From Xenorhabdus bovienii (GTDB lineage: Bacteria; Pseudomonadota; Gammaproteobacteria; Enterobacterales; Enterobacteriaceae): a stretch of 38,476 bases of DNA. Below are positions 9,173 to 18,687 of this stretch, one piece after another (the stretch's first letter is position 1; every line of letters begins with the position of its first letter). A program made the position numbers and the translations under genes. The stretch covers positions 1 through 38,476 of the forward strand of contig NZ_JANAIF010000033.1 in assembly GCF_024721015.1 (NCBI RefSeq), given 5' to 3'. The notes under the pieces are model-generated. The model ran no database searches. It was given only the letters and a program-made list of their open reading frames with translations, and was not told the origin of the DNA.

Positions 9173-9781
9173 ATGTCATTAGCTGTACCTCCTGTTGATT
9201 TCGGCCCATTTACTAATGTTATCGCATTTATTATGGAGCTGGATAAGTTAAAATCGGTTCATCGCAAAACTAAACTGCTGAACAATCAGCGTCATGAGAA
9301 TTCGGCTGAACATAGCTGGCATTTCGCACTTGCTGTCATGAGTTTTGCGCCTTATGTGGGTGAAATGAATATAGGTCGCGTTGTGCAGATGGCTTTGATT
9401 CACGATATTGTCGAAATCGATGCAGGAGATGTTATCGCATTCGATTTAGCTGCCCGTGAAGCAATCCATGAACATGAAGTTAACGCCGCCCATCGTATTT
9501 TTGGTTTACTGCCGGAAGCGCAGAGAGATTATTTTCTGGCGCTGTGGAATGAATACGAAGATTCTGAAACACCTGAAGCAATTTTTGCCAAAACGCTCGA
9601 CAGGGTCATGCCGGTACTCATGAACCTGCATAACGATGGCCAAAGCTGGGTTGAGAATGGTATCCACTTTGAACAGGTTTTCAATCTGCTTCATTTTATT
9701 TCTGAGGCTTACCCTGAGCTGTGGCAATATCTGCTACCACAATTGGAAGCCGCGAAAGAGAAAGGTTGGTTGAAAGCGTAA
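9173..9781 (+). CDS. HD-domain phosphohydrolase (COG1896/YfbR-like)
   Basis: A 202-residue cytoplasmic metal-dependent phosphohydrolase of the HD superfamily, related to the 5'-deoxynucleotidase YfbR and HDDC2 families. Metal ligands are H47 (in AEHSWH), H77-D78 (ALIHDIVEID) and D143 (TLDRVMP). E81, D83 and D86 in the same loop also fit the family. An upstream TTG would add four residues, but GAGG six bases before the ATG at 9173 and the conserved protein start favour this site. Substrate cannot be read from sequence. A deoxynucleoside monophosphate is the family-based guess. E. coli has yqfA and bglA at this position instead. Confidence 0.85.
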   Translation: MSLAVPPVDFGPFTNVIAFIMELDKLKSVHRKTKLLNNQRHENSAEHSWHFALAVMSFAPYVGEMNIGRVVQMALIHDIVEIDAGDVIAFDLAAREAIHEHEVNAAHRIFGLLPEAQRDYFLALWNEYEDSETPEAIFAKTLDRVMPVLMNLHNDGQSWVENGIHFEQVFNLLHFISEAYPELWQYLLPQLEAAKEKGWLKA

Positions 9782-9831
9782 CTGTAAGAAATGACGTCAG
9801 ATAACAAAGTTTCTTATTGCAAATTTTCTAC

Positions 9832-9888
9832 GGTTTTCTCAGGAGATACATTGACTCAAAAATGGCGATCTCCTATCACGAGAAAACC
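9832..9888. repeat. Long imperfect hairpin downstream of the HD gene
   Basis: GGTTTTCTC (9832-9840) pairs with GAGAAAACC (9880-9888), and the adjoining AGGAGA (9841-9846) pairs with TCTCCT (9869-9874), with a 5-base bulge ATCAC on one side. It lies about 50 bp after the HD gene stop. No T run follows on either strand, so it is not a classical terminator. Confidence 0.7.
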
Positions 9889-9922
9889 ATCATATATTGA
9901 ATGAAGATGGATAATCTTCCTG

Positions 9923-9957
9923 AAAAAGCAGTGTGAGGAATCCTCCTCAACACTGCT
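9923..9957 (-). terminator. Terminator of the gcv operon, possibly bidirectional
   Basis: AGCAGTGT (9927-9934) pairs with ACACTGCT (9950-9957), extended by GAGGA (9935-9939) with TCCTC (9944-9948). On the minus strand it is followed by TTTT (9923-9926), 23 bp past the gcvP stop. T-rich sequence also follows on the plus strand. Confidence 0.8.
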
Positions 9958-9980
9958 TTCGTCTTCTTTGTTAACCGAGA

Positions 9981-12857
9981 TTAACGATAATCTTCAATCG
10001 GTGCACAGGAGCAATGTAAATTGCGGTCACCATATACATCGTCGAGACGTTTAACCGTTGGCCAGTATTTATTGGCTTTGGTTTCTGCTGTTGGGAAGAC
10101 AGCGATTTCACGGCTGTATGCGTGTTCCCAGTCAGAGACCAGCTCTGTCTGAACATGTGGCGCATTTACCAGTGGGTTGTCTTCCAGCGGCCACTCCCCT
10201 TTTGCCACTTTGCTGATTTCTTCGCGAATTGCCAGCATTGCGTCAATAAAGCGATCGATTTCGACTTTGCTTTCGGATTCCGTCGGCTCAACCATCAAGG
10301 TTCCCGCTACGGGGAATGACATGGTTGGGGCATGGAAGCCGTAATCAACTAAACGCTTGGCGATATCCATTTCACTGATGCCAAATTCGTCTTTCAATGG
10401 GCGAATATCCAAAATACATTCGTGGGCAACGTAGCCATCACGTCCGGTATAGAGGATTTCATAAGCCCCTTTCAGGCGAGCTGCGATGTAGTTCGCATTC
10501 AGAATCGCAACTTGGCTGGCTTGTTTCAGTCCTTTTGCTCCCATCATGCGGATATACATCCAGCTAATGGGCAAAATGGAAGCACTGCCAAATGGTGCTG
10601 CCGATACTGCGCCCAATGTGGTTACTGTGTCCATTTCCACCACAGAATGCCCCGGAACAAATGGCGCGAGGTGTTTTTTCACACCAATCGGCCCCATGCC
10701 CGGGCCACCGCCACCGTGTGGGATACAAAAGGTTTTATGCAGGTTCAGGTGGGAAACGTCAGCACCAATAAAGCCCGGCGTGGTAATACCGACTTGGGCG
10801 TTCATGTTGGCACCATCAAGGTAAACCTGACCACCATTCTGGTGAATGATGTCGCAAATCTGACGGATGGTTTCTTCATACACACCGTGAGTCGATGGGT
10901 AGGTCACCATGATGCAGGCCAGTTCATCACGATGTTTTTCCGCTTTTTCGCGTAAATCTGTCAGATCAATATTACCTTCTTTGTCACAATTCACCACCAC
11001 CACGGTCATACCCGCCATATGCGCGGAAGCAGGGTTTGTGCCGTGAGCAGAGCTTGGGATCAGGCAGACATGGCGATGCTGTTCTCCACGACTGGCGTAA
11101 TAGCGACGAATAGCGAGTAAGCCAGCATATTCTCCTTGGGCACCGGAGTTTGGCTGCATACAAACTGCGTCGTAGCCGGTCAGCAATACTAGCCAATGGG
11201 AGAGTTGGCTGATCAATTGGTGATAACCCTGCGCCTGCTCTGGTGGGCAGAAAGGATGCATATCCGTAAATTCAGGCCATGTGATCGGCATGATTTCAGC
11301 CGCCGCATTCAGTTTCATGGTACACGACCCCAGAGGGATCATCGCCTGATTCAATGCCAGATCTTTACGCTCCAGACTGTGCATGTAGCGCATCATGTCG
11401 GTTTCGCTGTGATAACAGCGGAAGTTGTCATGCGTCAGGATGTCATCATTGCGCAGCATTGAAGCCGGAATAGATTGGCTGCCTGCCGACATTTCACTAT
11501 CAAGCGTATCGATATCCAGCATAGCATCAGAGCCAGTCAAGACTTGGAACAGTGTCTGCAAATCGCCGCGGCTGGTTTTCTCACTCAATGCCACACCAAC
11601 CGCACCAAGAATATCAGTACGCAGGTTAATTTGAGCCTTCTCCGCCCGTGCCAGCACCGGTGTTTTATCTGCAACTTCAACGGTCAGCGTATCAAACCAT
11701 GTTTTGTGACGCAGTGTTATGCCCGCTTTTTGCAGGCCAGCGGCCAGAATGTCGGTCAATCGGTGAATACGGCCAGCGATTCTCTTCAAGCCTTCAGCAC
11801 CGTGGTAAACCGCATACATGCCAGCAATATTAGCCAGCAGAACTTGTGAGGTACAGATATTGGAGTTCGCTTTTTCGCGACGGATATGCTGTTCACGGGT
11901 TTGCATGGCCATCCGCAGAGCGCGGTTACCCGCCGCGTCACGGGAAACGCCAATAATGCGACCCGGCATGGAACGCTTGAATTCATCACGGCAGGCAAAG
12001 AATGCAGCATGTGGGCCGCCGTATCCCATCGGGACACCAAAACGCTGTGCCGCACCAAATACCATATCAGCACCTTGTTTACCCGGCGCAGTCAACATGA
12101 CCAGTGCCATGAAATCCGCCGCGACACTGACAATGATCTTTTTCTCTTTCAGTTTTGCAATCAGAACACTGTAATCATGAACTTCGCCCGTTGTACCAAC
12201 CTGTTGTAGCAGGACACCGAAGACGCCTTCCAGTTCCAGTACTTTTTCGGCTTCATCAACAATGACTTCAAATCCAAATGTTTCCGCACGGGTACGAACA
12301 ACGTCCAGCGTCTGTGGATGAATATCATCCGCCACAAAGAAACGCTCTGCGCCTTTCAACTTACTAACCCGTTTTGCCATCGCCATAGCTTCAGCCGCTG
12401 CCGTAGCTTCATCCAGTAATGAGGCAGAAGCAAGATCCAATCCGGTTAGATCAATAGTGACTTGCTGGAAGTTCAGTAAGGCTTCAAGACGGCCTTGGGA
12501 AACTTCTGGCTGATACGGGGTATATGCCGTGTACCAGCCTGGGTTCTCCAGCAAATTACGCAGAATAACCGGAGGGAGTACCGATGGCGCGTATCCCATG
12601 CCGATATAAGATTGATAACGCCTGTTCTGGCTGGCCATCACTTTCAGTTCAGCCAGTGCCTGTTGTTCTGTCGCGCCTTCGCCTACAGCAGGTGGTTCTG
12701 ACAATGCGATATCACGAGGAACGATTTTATTCGTCAGATCGTCAAGAGAATTTGCACCAACTGTCGCCAGCATCTCTTTTTGCTGTTCAGCAGAAGAACC
12801 AATGTGGCGACGAGTGAATTCACCTTGATTTTCAAGTTGGATTAGTGTCTGAGTCAT
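9981..12857 (-). CDS. gcvP: Glycine dehydrogenase (decarboxylating), P-protein
   Basis: The PLP-dependent P-protein decarboxylates glycine and passes the aminomethyl group to lipoyl-GcvH. The 958-residue product matches E. coli (957). The PLP lysine lies in [20 protein letters not shown], at about residue 705. Both the N-terminal and C-terminal aminotransferase-like halves are intact. An in-frame start exists at 12911, but its extra 18 residues are translated from terminator-like sequence. [11 protein letters not shown] at 12857 matches the family start. It is the last gene of gcvTHP and is separated from gcvH by a terminator-like hairpin. Confidence 0.97.
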   Translation of the reverse strand: MTQTLIQLENQGEFTRRHIGSSAEQQKEMLATVGANSLDDLTNKIVPRDIALSEPPAVGEGATEQQALAELKVMASQNRRYQSYIGMGYAPSVLPPVILRNLLENPGWYTAYTPYQPEVSQGRLEALLNFQQVTIDLTGLDLASASLLDEATAAAEAMAMAKRVSKLKGAERFFVADDIHPQTLDVVRTRAETFGFEVIVDEAEKVLELEGVFGVLLQQVGTTGEVHDYSVLIAKLKEKKIIVSVAADFMALVMLTAPGKQGADMVFGAAQRFGVPMGYGGPHAAFFACRDEFKRSMPGRIIGVSRDAAGNRALRMAMQTREQHIRREKANSNICTSQVLLANIAGMYAVYHGAEGLKRIAGRIHRLTDILAAGLQKAGITLRHKTWFDTLTVEVADKTPVLARAEKAQINLRTDILGAVGVALSEKTSRGDLQTLFQVLTGSDAMLDIDTLDSEMSAGSQSIPASMLRNDDILTHDNFRCYHSETDMMRYMHSLERKDLALNQAMIPLGSCTMKLNAAAEIMPITWPEFTDMHPFCPPEQAQGYHQLISQLSHWLVLLTGYDAVCMQPNSGAQGEYAGLLAIRRYYASRGEQHRHVCLIPSSAHGTNPASAHMAGMTVVVVNCDKEGNIDLTDLREKAEKHRDELACIMVTYPSTHGVYEETIRQICDIIHQNGGQVYLDGANMNAQVGITTPGFIGADVSHLNLHKTFCIPHGGGGPGMGPIGVKKHLAPFVPGHSVVEMDTVTTLGAVSAAPFGSASILPISWMYIRMMGAKGLKQASQVAILNANYIAARLKGAYEILYTGRDGYVAHECILDIRPLKDEFGISEMDIAKRLVDYGFHAPTMSFPVAGTLMVEPTESESKVEIDRFIDAMLAIREEISKVAKGEWPLEDNPLVNAPHVQTELVSDWEHAYSREIAVFPTAETKANKYWPTVKRLDDVYGDRNLHCSCAPIEDYR

Positions 12858-12897
12858 TGATGATAATTTCCTGAAACTAGCTAAAAACGGCACACAT

Positions 12898-12931
12898 AAA
12901 AAACGCCCCATTCACAGCGTGATATGGGGCG
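12898..12931 (-). terminator. Terminator or attenuator between gcvH and gcvP
   Basis: On the minus strand CGCCCCAT (12931-12924) pairs with ATGGGGCG (12911-12904) around a 12-base loop, and is followed directly by six Ts (12903-12898). It begins 11 bp after the gcvH stop and ends 40 bp before the gcvP start, so it sits inside the operon. It has all the features of a rho-independent terminator. Confidence 0.8.
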
Positions 12932-12941
12932 ATAGTCATCA

Positions 12942-13334
12942 TTATTCTTCTTCTGCCAAAAGTGACTGATAACCTTCCGCATCAAGCAGATGGGTGAGTT
13001 CACTCTCGTCAGAGATCTTAAGGCGGAACAGCCAACCTTCGTTATAAGGTTCACTGTTGACTAATTCAGGAGAACTTTCCAACTCTGAATTAACAGCGGT
13101 AACTTCACCACTCAAGGGGGCATAAATATCAGAAGCCGCTTTGACTGATTCTACAACAGCACAGTCACTACCACTATTTACAACTGCACCGACTTCAGGC
13201 AAATCAACGAATACCATATCACCCAAGAGTTCCTGAGCGTGCTCGGTAATACCTACAGTGTATTCACCGTTTCCTTCCACACGAACCCATTCGTGTGATG
13301 AGGTATATTTTAATTCTGCTGGTACATGACTCAT
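12942..13334 (-). CDS. gcvH: Glycine cleavage system H protein
   Basis: The lipoyl carrier that shuttles the aminomethyl group between GcvP, GcvT and dihydrolipoamide dehydrogenase. The 130-residue product matches the family (E. coli 129). The lipoylated lysine is K65 in VESVKAASD. An in-frame ATG at 13343 directly abuts the AAGGAG ribosome-binding site, leaving no spacing. The ATG at 13334 (MSHVPAEL), nine bases after that site, is the better start. It lies 51 bp after gcvT. Confidence 0.96.
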   Translation of the reverse strand: MSHVPAELKYTSSHEWVRVEGNGEYTVGITEHAQELLGDMVFVDLPEVGAVVNSGSDCAVVESVKAASDIYAPLSGEVTAVNSELESSPELVNSEPYNEGWLFRLKISDESELTHLLDAEGYQSLLAEEE

Positions 13335-13385
13335 CGTTGCCATCTCCTTATTTTTAATTCATTAATAAAAATGTTACGACCAAAA

Positions 13386-14483
13386 TTACTCTACGAGCGG
13401 TTTGCCCATCCGTACAAAACCCGGTTTAACCACCTGAACAGGCATTTCACGGTTACGGATCTGAACAATCGCTTGTTCTCCAATTCCCTGAGGAACCCGT
13501 GCAAGAGCTATGCTGAATCCCAAAGTTGGAGAGAATGTTCCGCTGGTAATGACACCAGAACGCATTTCACCCGCTTTATCGGTGAAGTGGACAGTTAAAC
13601 CACCACGCAATACGCCCTTGTCGCGCATAATTAAACCAACCAGTTGTTCTGTACCTACTTCGCGCTGTCTTTCCAGCGCTTCACGGCCAATAAATTGACG
13701 ATCTTCCGGTTTCCACGCAATCGTCCATCCCATATTGGCCGCTAAAGGCGAAATGGTCTCATCCATTTCCTGGCCATAAAGGTTCATACCCGCTTCGAGA
13801 CGTAGTGTATCCCGTGCGCCCAACCCGGCGGGTTTGACGCCTGCTGCCAACAACTGCTGCCAAAAATCAGCAGCTTGTTCTTTCGGTAACGCAATTTCAT
13901 AACCTGCTTCGCCGGTATAACCGGTCGTCGCGATAAATAAATCGCCAGATTGAACACCGAAAAAAGGCTTCATGCCTGTCACGGCCTGTTTTTGTTCATC
14001 ATTCAGCAGGGATTGTGTTTTAGACTGCGCATTCGGGCCTTGAACCGCGATCAATGCTAAATCATCACGCACCGTAATTTCGACGGGGTAATTCGTGGCA
14101 TGCTGTTGAATCCACGCTAAGTCTTTGTCACGGGTCGCAGAATTTACAACCATGCGATAGAAGTCATCAGTGAAGAAATAGACTATCAGGTCATCAATAA
14201 CACCACCGGAGGCATTCAACATGCCGGTATAAAGTGCCTTACCCTGTTCGGTCAGTTTGGTGATGTCATTTGCCAGAAGATAGCGGAGAAAATCACGGCA
14301 ACCTGTGCCATGCAGATCCACAATGGTCATGTGGGAAACATCGAACATACCAGCATCAGTACGCACCGTCTGATGCTCGTCGATTTGTGAACCGTATTGA
14401 AGGGGCATCATCCAGCCATGAAAATCTACCATGCGCGCTCCGCATGCCAGATGTTGATCATATAGTGGGGTGTGTTTTGACAT
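13386..14483 (-). CDS. gcvT: Aminomethyltransferase (T-protein)
   Basis: The T-protein releases ammonia from the aminomethyl-lipoyl H-protein and makes 5,10-methylene-tetrahydrofolate. The 365-residue product matches E. coli (364). N-terminal [20 protein letters not shown] and QGPNAQ (about 165-170) are typical folate-binding GcvT segments. A GAGGG ribosome-binding site precedes the ATG. It is the first gene of gcvTHP, with about 370 bp of upstream regulatory DNA. Its E. coli regulators are GcvA, GcvR, Lrp and PurR. A PurR-like box is seen upstream. Confidence 0.97.
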   Translation of the reverse strand: MSKHTPLYDQHLACGARMVDFHGWMMPLQYGSQIDEHQTVRTDAGMFDVSHMTIVDLHGTGCRDFLRYLLANDITKLTEQGKALYTGMLNASGGVIDDLIVYFFTDDFYRMVVNSATRDKDLAWIQQHATNYPVEITVRDDLALIAVQGPNAQSKTQSLLNDEQKQAVTGMKPFFGVQSGDLFIATTGYTGEAGYEIALPKEQAADFWQQLLAAGVKPAGLGARDTLRLEAGMNLYGQEMDETISPLAANMGWTIAWKPEDRQFIGREALERQREVGTEQLVGLIMRDKGVLRGGLTVHFTDKAGEMRSGVITSGTFSPTLGFSIALARVPQGIGEQAIVQIRNREMPVQVVKPGFVRMGKPLVE

Positions 14484-14588
14484 TATTTCCCTCTTTCCAT
14501 TCTTGACATGAAAATGTTTTTGACCTGAAAAACATACGGCGTATTAACCGACAGAGGTTGGATCATGAATCAAAAAAAGCGGTTAATG

Positions 14589-14604
14589 ACGCAAACGATA
14601 CCTT
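14589..14604 (-). promoter_or_regulatory. PurR-like operator upstream of gcvT
   Basis: On the minus strand the sequence reads AAGGTATCGTTTGCGT, close to E. coli PurR boxes (consensus ACGCAAACGTTTGCGT; one half is a perfect match). PurR represses gcvTHP in E. coli. The site lies about 105 bp upstream of the gcvT start. Confidence 0.5.
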
Positions 14605-14772
14605 GAGTTAGAAGTTATCACTGAAAATGGAAATGAACCATAAAATAAATTAGCAGCATTACAGTAATAACCTGAAAAACCACTTACTATCATGCAGAAT
14701 TTTTATCTAATTTATTGCGTGAAGGCGCTCAAAATTTTTGATGAAACACAGAATACGTTCTTTTTTTATTAG

Positions 14773-14817
14773 AAAAAGACTAAAGTGTGAAGTAAATCAA
14801 CTGGACACACTTTAGTC
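14773..14817 (-). terminator. Terminator of the ygfB-pepP-ubiH-ubiI operon
   Basis: A perfect 12-bp stem, GACTAAAGTGTG (14778-14789) with CACACTTTAGTC (14806-14817), is followed on the minus strand by five Ts (14777-14773). It lies 37 bp after the ubiI stop and insulates gcvT from the upstream operon. Confidence 0.85.
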
Positions 14818-14854
14818 CAACATGAGGAAAACTAATCTAAAATGAGAAGCAGAA

Positions 14855-16087
14855 TTAGATTTTTTCAACCGAAGAGGTTTGAGGAATCAGCCAATCAGGG
14901 AGATCATTTAGCCCCATGGCATGACGAAGCAGTTGCGATTTCACTCCCGGTAAGTGATCAGCGAACGTTAATCCAATATCACGCAATAGTTTTTTAGCCG
15001 GATTATTGCCATCAAATAGCTGACGGAACCCTTGCATGCCTGCCAGCATCACCGCTGCACTGTGCTTACGGCGGCGTTCGAAACGCCCCAGATAGAGATA
15101 CTGACCGATGTCTTTCCCCTGGCGGTGCAGGCGGTTCAGTTCTCCAATCAACTCTGCCACATCCATAAATCCCAAATTAACGCCTTGTCCTGCCAAAGGA
15201 TGAATAGTATGTGCAGCATCCCCCAGCAGGGCTAACCGATGGGCTGCAAAGTTACGGGCATAACGCCCCATCAATGGAATGGCCTGGCGTTCACTGACTA
15301 ATTCACACTGACCAAGCTGCATATCAAATGTAACGCCCAATTGCCGATTAAATAATACAGCGTCGATTGCTTTGCGCTGTTGCGCAGCTTCAGCAGGCAG
15401 TGACCAGACAATCGAGCATAAATGGGGATCAGACAACGGCAGGAAAGCCAGAATCCCATCACCATGAAAGACCTGGCGCGCAATAGCCTGATGAGGTTCT
15501 TCGGTACGAATGGTGGCGACCAGCGCATGATGCTCATAATCCCAAAAAGTCAGTGGAATATCCGCATGTTGACGCAGCCATGAATTCGCACCATCAGCAC
15601 CAACAACCAGCCGTGAAGTGAGCATTCGCTCATCGGACAAAGTAATGAAAGCTTCGTTTTCTCCCCACGCGACATTTTTGAGGGATGCGGGTGTAAAAAT
15701 CGTCACATCAGGCAAACTTTCCGCCTGCTGCCAAAGTGCCTGCCGGATCACATGGTTTTCGATGATATGTCCAAGATGTGTCAGACCATTTTCTGTCGCA
15801 TCGAATTTAATGCGACCAAAACTATCCTGATCCCGGACTTCCATCCCCTGATAAGCACTAGCTCGCATCGCAGTAATGTGCTGCCAGACACCAAGATGAG
15901 TTAATAACCGCTCACTGGCTGCATTGATGGCAGAAACACGCAGCGCATGTTCGTCGTTAGCATGAAACGCGCCTGTCGGTGGGTGCTCTTCTACAATCGC
16001 GATGCGCAAACCGCTACCCTGCAAACCACAGGCCAGCGCAAGGCCAACCATACCGCCCCCTGCGATCACCACATCAAATGATTGCAT
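14855..16087 (-). CDS. ubiI: 2-polyprenylphenol 6-hydroxylase UbiI (VisC)
   Basis: An FAD-dependent monooxygenase that hydroxylates C5 of the ubiquinone ring precursor, working in the soluble Ubi complex with other Ubi enzymes. The 410-residue product fits (E. coli 400). The Rossmann FAD motif is AGGGMVGLALA near residues 9-19. The second FAD motif reads LLGDAAHTIHPLAGQGVNLGF. GADGANSW is the DG motif. The gene starts 24 bp after ubiH and closes the operon. Its distinction from the paralogue UbiH rests on closer similarity to E. coli VisC, including the C-terminal AMGLNDLPDWL. Confidence 0.95.
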   Translation of the reverse strand: MQSFDVVIAGGGMVGLALACGLQGSGLRIAIVEEHPPTGAFHANDEHALRVSAINAASERLLTHLGVWQHITAMRASAYQGMEVRDQDSFGRIKFDATENGLTHLGHIIENHVIRQALWQQAESLPDVTIFTPASLKNVAWGENEAFITLSDERMLTSRLVVGADGANSWLRQHADIPLTFWDYEHHALVATIRTEEPHQAIARQVFHGDGILAFLPLSDPHLCSIVWSLPAEAAQQRKAIDAVLFNRQLGVTFDMQLGQCELVSERQAIPLMGRYARNFAAHRLALLGDAAHTIHPLAGQGVNLGFMDVAELIGELNRLHRQGKDIGQYLYLGRFERRRKHSAAVMLAGMQGFRQLFDGNNPAKKLLRDIGLTFADHLPGVKSQLLRHAMGLNDLPDWLIPQTSSVEKI

Positions 16088-16111
16088 GTTTTTCTTTCCT
16101 CTTAATCTGCC

Positions 16112-17302
16112 TTATTCTGCCGATGAGTGATGGGCAACCCAACCCAGTGTCTGACGGGCAAATAAATCCCGCAACGGGGACAACGTTTCCATCGTTATCA
16201 GGCCAAAGTTACGCCCTATCTTCAAAGGGAAATAGTCATTGGCGAATATTCTGACCAGCCCATCCGTAATGCCAATCGTTGTTTCACGATCGGTATGGCG
16301 TTGCTGCTGGTAACGAGCCAAAACATCATAAGCACCAATATCTTGCCCTGAATCTACCGCCGCTGAAATGACTTGTGCCAGTGTCATAACATCACGCATT
16401 CCTAAGTTAAAACCCTGCCCGGCAATCGGATGTAACGTTTGGGACGCATTGCCTACCAACGCCAGACGATGACTGATCTGCTGGCTGGCAGTGGATAAAG
16501 CCAGTGGATAACTATGCCGTTGACCCGTTTCCAGCATTTTACCCAAACGCCAGCCAAAGGCTTTTTGCAATTGTTGAAGAAATTCCTCATTGCTCCAGTC
16601 GTTGATTTCCGTCTGTTTTTCCAGCGGGTGGCACCATACCAAAGCGCTGCGACCTTCAGACATGGGCAACAATGCCAGCGGGCCGTGTTCGGTAAAGCGT
16701 TCAAATGCCCGTCCCTGAGGATGTTCAGATGTCAGGACATTGGCAATCATGGCAACCTGACCGTAAGTTTGCTGCTGCCACGGAATATTGCACGCTTTCG
16801 CCACGGCAGAATAGCTTCCGTCGGCAGCAACCAACAACTCTCCCGTGATCTTTTCGCCATTGTCCAGCTTGACCACAACCGAAGTATCCAGACGCTCAAC
16901 GGAATTCACTTTAGCCGGACAGTGAAGTTTGACATTAGATGCCTGTCTTAACAGATTAAACAGACGAATCCCGGCATCGTGCAATTCAATGACATTACCC
17001 AATGCCGGAATAGCATAGTCATCGGCTCGAATGTTAACGAAACCGCTATGACCTCGATCGCTGACATGAACGTGAGTAATTGGGGTAACGCAATCTTTCA
17101 GCACAGGCCAGACACCTATTTGGCTCAGGCGCTGGCATGTGCCATAAGCCAAGGCAATAGCTCTTGCATCAAAACCCGGATGTTCTTGTGTTGGTTCTGT
17201 CGATTCAATCAAAGAGACCTGTAACTGCCCCCGACTTAAGGAAGAAATGGCCAGCGCCAGTGTTGCACCAGCCATTCCTCCCCCCACAATAATCACGTTC
17301 AT
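16112..17302 (-). CDS. ubiH: 2-octaprenyl-6-methoxyphenol hydroxylase UbiH
   Basis: The FAD monooxygenase adding the C1 hydroxyl in ubiquinone biosynthesis. The 396-residue product has the FAD-binding VGGGMAGATLAL at residues 6-17, the DG motif AADGSYSAV, and the second FAD motif GNASQTLHPIAGQGFNLGM. The GN in place of the GD seen in UbiI also occurs in E. coli UbiH. It starts 24 bp after pepP and lies 24 bp before ubiI, keeping the pepP-ubiH-ubiI order. Confidence 0.95.
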   Translation of the reverse strand: MNVIIVGGGMAGATLALAISSLSRGQLQVSLIESTEPTQEHPGFDARAIALAYGTCQRLSQIGVWPVLKDCVTPITHVHVSDRGHSGFVNIRADDYAIPALGNVIELHDAGIRLFNLLRQASNVKLHCPAKVNSVERLDTSVVVKLDNGEKITGELLVAADGSYSAVAKACNIPWQQQTYGQVAMIANVLTSEHPQGRAFERFTEHGPLALLPMSEGRSALVWCHPLEKQTEINDWSNEEFLQQLQKAFGWRLGKMLETGQRHSYPLALSTASQQISHRLALVGNASQTLHPIAGQGFNLGMRDVMTLAQVISAAVDSGQDIGAYDVLARYQQQRHTDRETTIGITDGLVRIFANDYFPLKIGRNFGLITMETLSPLRDLFARQTLGWVAHHSSAE

Positions 17303-17326
17303 TATGATTTCCTGATTACAGTAATT

Positions 17327-18643
17327 TTAATTCTGTTTCGCCTGTGCCATCAGTGCTTCAATTTCATCCGGATCTTTCACGACATGCTCGGTCAGATTCT
17401 CATTGCCTACTTCCGTAATTACAATATCGTCTTCAATGCGGATACCAATACCGCGGTATTCCGGTGGTACATCAGCATCCGGCGCGATATAAAGCCCTGG
17501 TTCAACAGTCAGCACCATGCCGGGTTCCAGAATGCGATCGCGATCTATGCCATAATGCCCGACATCGTGCACATCCAATCCCAGCCAATGACTTAAACCA
17601 TGCATGAAAAATTGACGATAAGCATTGGTCTCGATCAATTGTTCTACTTCGCCATGCATGATCCCCAATTTGACCAGCCCTTCAACCATGATGCGCACCA
17701 CATGCTCCGTCACTTTGCGAATACTGGTACCCGGCCTGTACAGTTCAAGAGAGACATTGATAGATTGCAGCACAATGTCATAAATTTCTCGCTGGGGACG
17801 GGTGAATTTACCGTTAACCGGGAATGTCCGCGTAATGTCGCCGGCATATCCTTCATATTCACAACCCGCATCGATCAATACCAAATCGCCCTCTTTCATG
17901 CGGCGCTCGTTTTCTGTGTAATGCAGAATACAGGCGTTTTCTCCTGCACCAACGATGGTGTTATAAGCAGGATAACGTGCTCCCTGACGAGTAAATTCAT
18001 GATGGATTTCAGCCTCAAGCTGATATTCAAACATGCCTGGGCGACAATTCTGCATGGCTCTCGTATGAGCCTTCGCACTGATGTCGCCTGCCTTGCGCAT
18101 GATGTCCAGTTCGGCTGCCGATTTGAACAGCCGCATTTCATGCAGCCACGGACGCCAATCTGCCATCATTGATGGTGCGCTGAGGTTACGACGGTTATTT
18201 TTCCGCAATGTATCCAAGGCGCTGAATACGATATTGTCAGCGTATTCAAACTCTCCCTGGGCATGATAAACTACGTCCAAACCATTCAGTAGCAGGTAAA
18301 GCTGTTTACTGAGATCATCAAATGGCAGGGCGCGATCCACCCCAAGTTTTTCCAGTGCAGCATCCTGACCAAGCCGACGACCAAACCAAATTTCCGCAGT
18401 TAGATCACGAACACGGTTAAACAACACGCTATGGTTGTGGTTTTCATCACTTTTGATCAGAACAAGAACCGCTTCCGGCTCGTTGAACCCAGTCAGGTAA
18501 AGAAGATCACTGTGCTGGCGATAGGGATATTCACAATCTGAATTCCGCATCGCAGGCGGGGCTGCAAAAATAATGGCCGCACTGGCCGGTGCCATGTTTG
18601 ACAATAATGCCTGACGACGGGACAAATATTCTTGTTTAGTCAT
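17327..18643 (-). CDS. pepP: Xaa-Pro aminopeptidase P
   Basis: A cytoplasmic dinuclear manganese peptidase that removes an N-terminal residue preceding proline. The 438-residue product fits the family (E. coli 441). The pita-bread metal ligands are all visible: Asp in LIDAGCEYEG, Asp in AGDITRTFP, His in HGLSHWLGLDVHD, Glu in TVEPGLYI and Glu in GIRIEDDI. The N-terminal AMP_N domain spans about residues 1-135. It lies 44 bp after ygfB and 24 bp before ubiH, as in E. coli. Confidence 0.97.
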   Translation of the reverse strand: MTKQEYLSRRQALLSNMAPASAAIIFAAPPAMRNSDCEYPYRQHSDLLYLTGFNEPEAVLVLIKSDENHNHSVLFNRVRDLTAEIWFGRRLGQDAALEKLGVDRALPFDDLSKQLYLLLNGLDVVYHAQGEFEYADNIVFSALDTLRKNNRRNLSAPSMMADWRPWLHEMRLFKSAAELDIMRKAGDISAKAHTRAMQNCRPGMFEYQLEAEIHHEFTRQGARYPAYNTIVGAGENACILHYTENERRMKEGDLVLIDAGCEYEGYAGDITRTFPVNGKFTRPQREIYDIVLQSINVSLELYRPGTSIRKVTEHVVRIMVEGLVKLGIMHGEVEQLIETNAYRQFFMHGLSHWLGLDVHDVGHYGIDRDRILEPGMVLTVEPGLYIAPDADVPPEYRGIGIRIEDDIVITEVGNENLTEHVVKDPDEIEALMAQAKQN

Positions 18644-18687
18644 ACCCTCTCCTGCGATTTGATTATTATTAGTTGGTTAACCGCCAA

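Larger units (their letters stand above)
14484..14854 (-). promoter_or_regulatory. Intergenic region upstream of gcvT
   Basis: These 371 bp hold the ubiI terminator at one end and the gcv control region. The DNA is AT-rich, with CTAAT motifs on both strands (for example near 14647 and 14706). CTAAT is the core reported for GcvA sites in E. coli. I see no tandem glycine riboswitch. I cannot define the promoter boxes with confidence. Confidence 0.5.

Noticed and set aside
12858..12911. N-terminal extension of GcvP from the start at 12911
   Set aside because: The extra codons overlap the terminator stem and T run, and the family start is at 12857.
14484..14772. Possible glycine riboswitch upstream of gcvT
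   Set aside because: No tandem aptamer-like conserved core is visible. Enterobacterial gcv operons use GcvA/GcvR instead.
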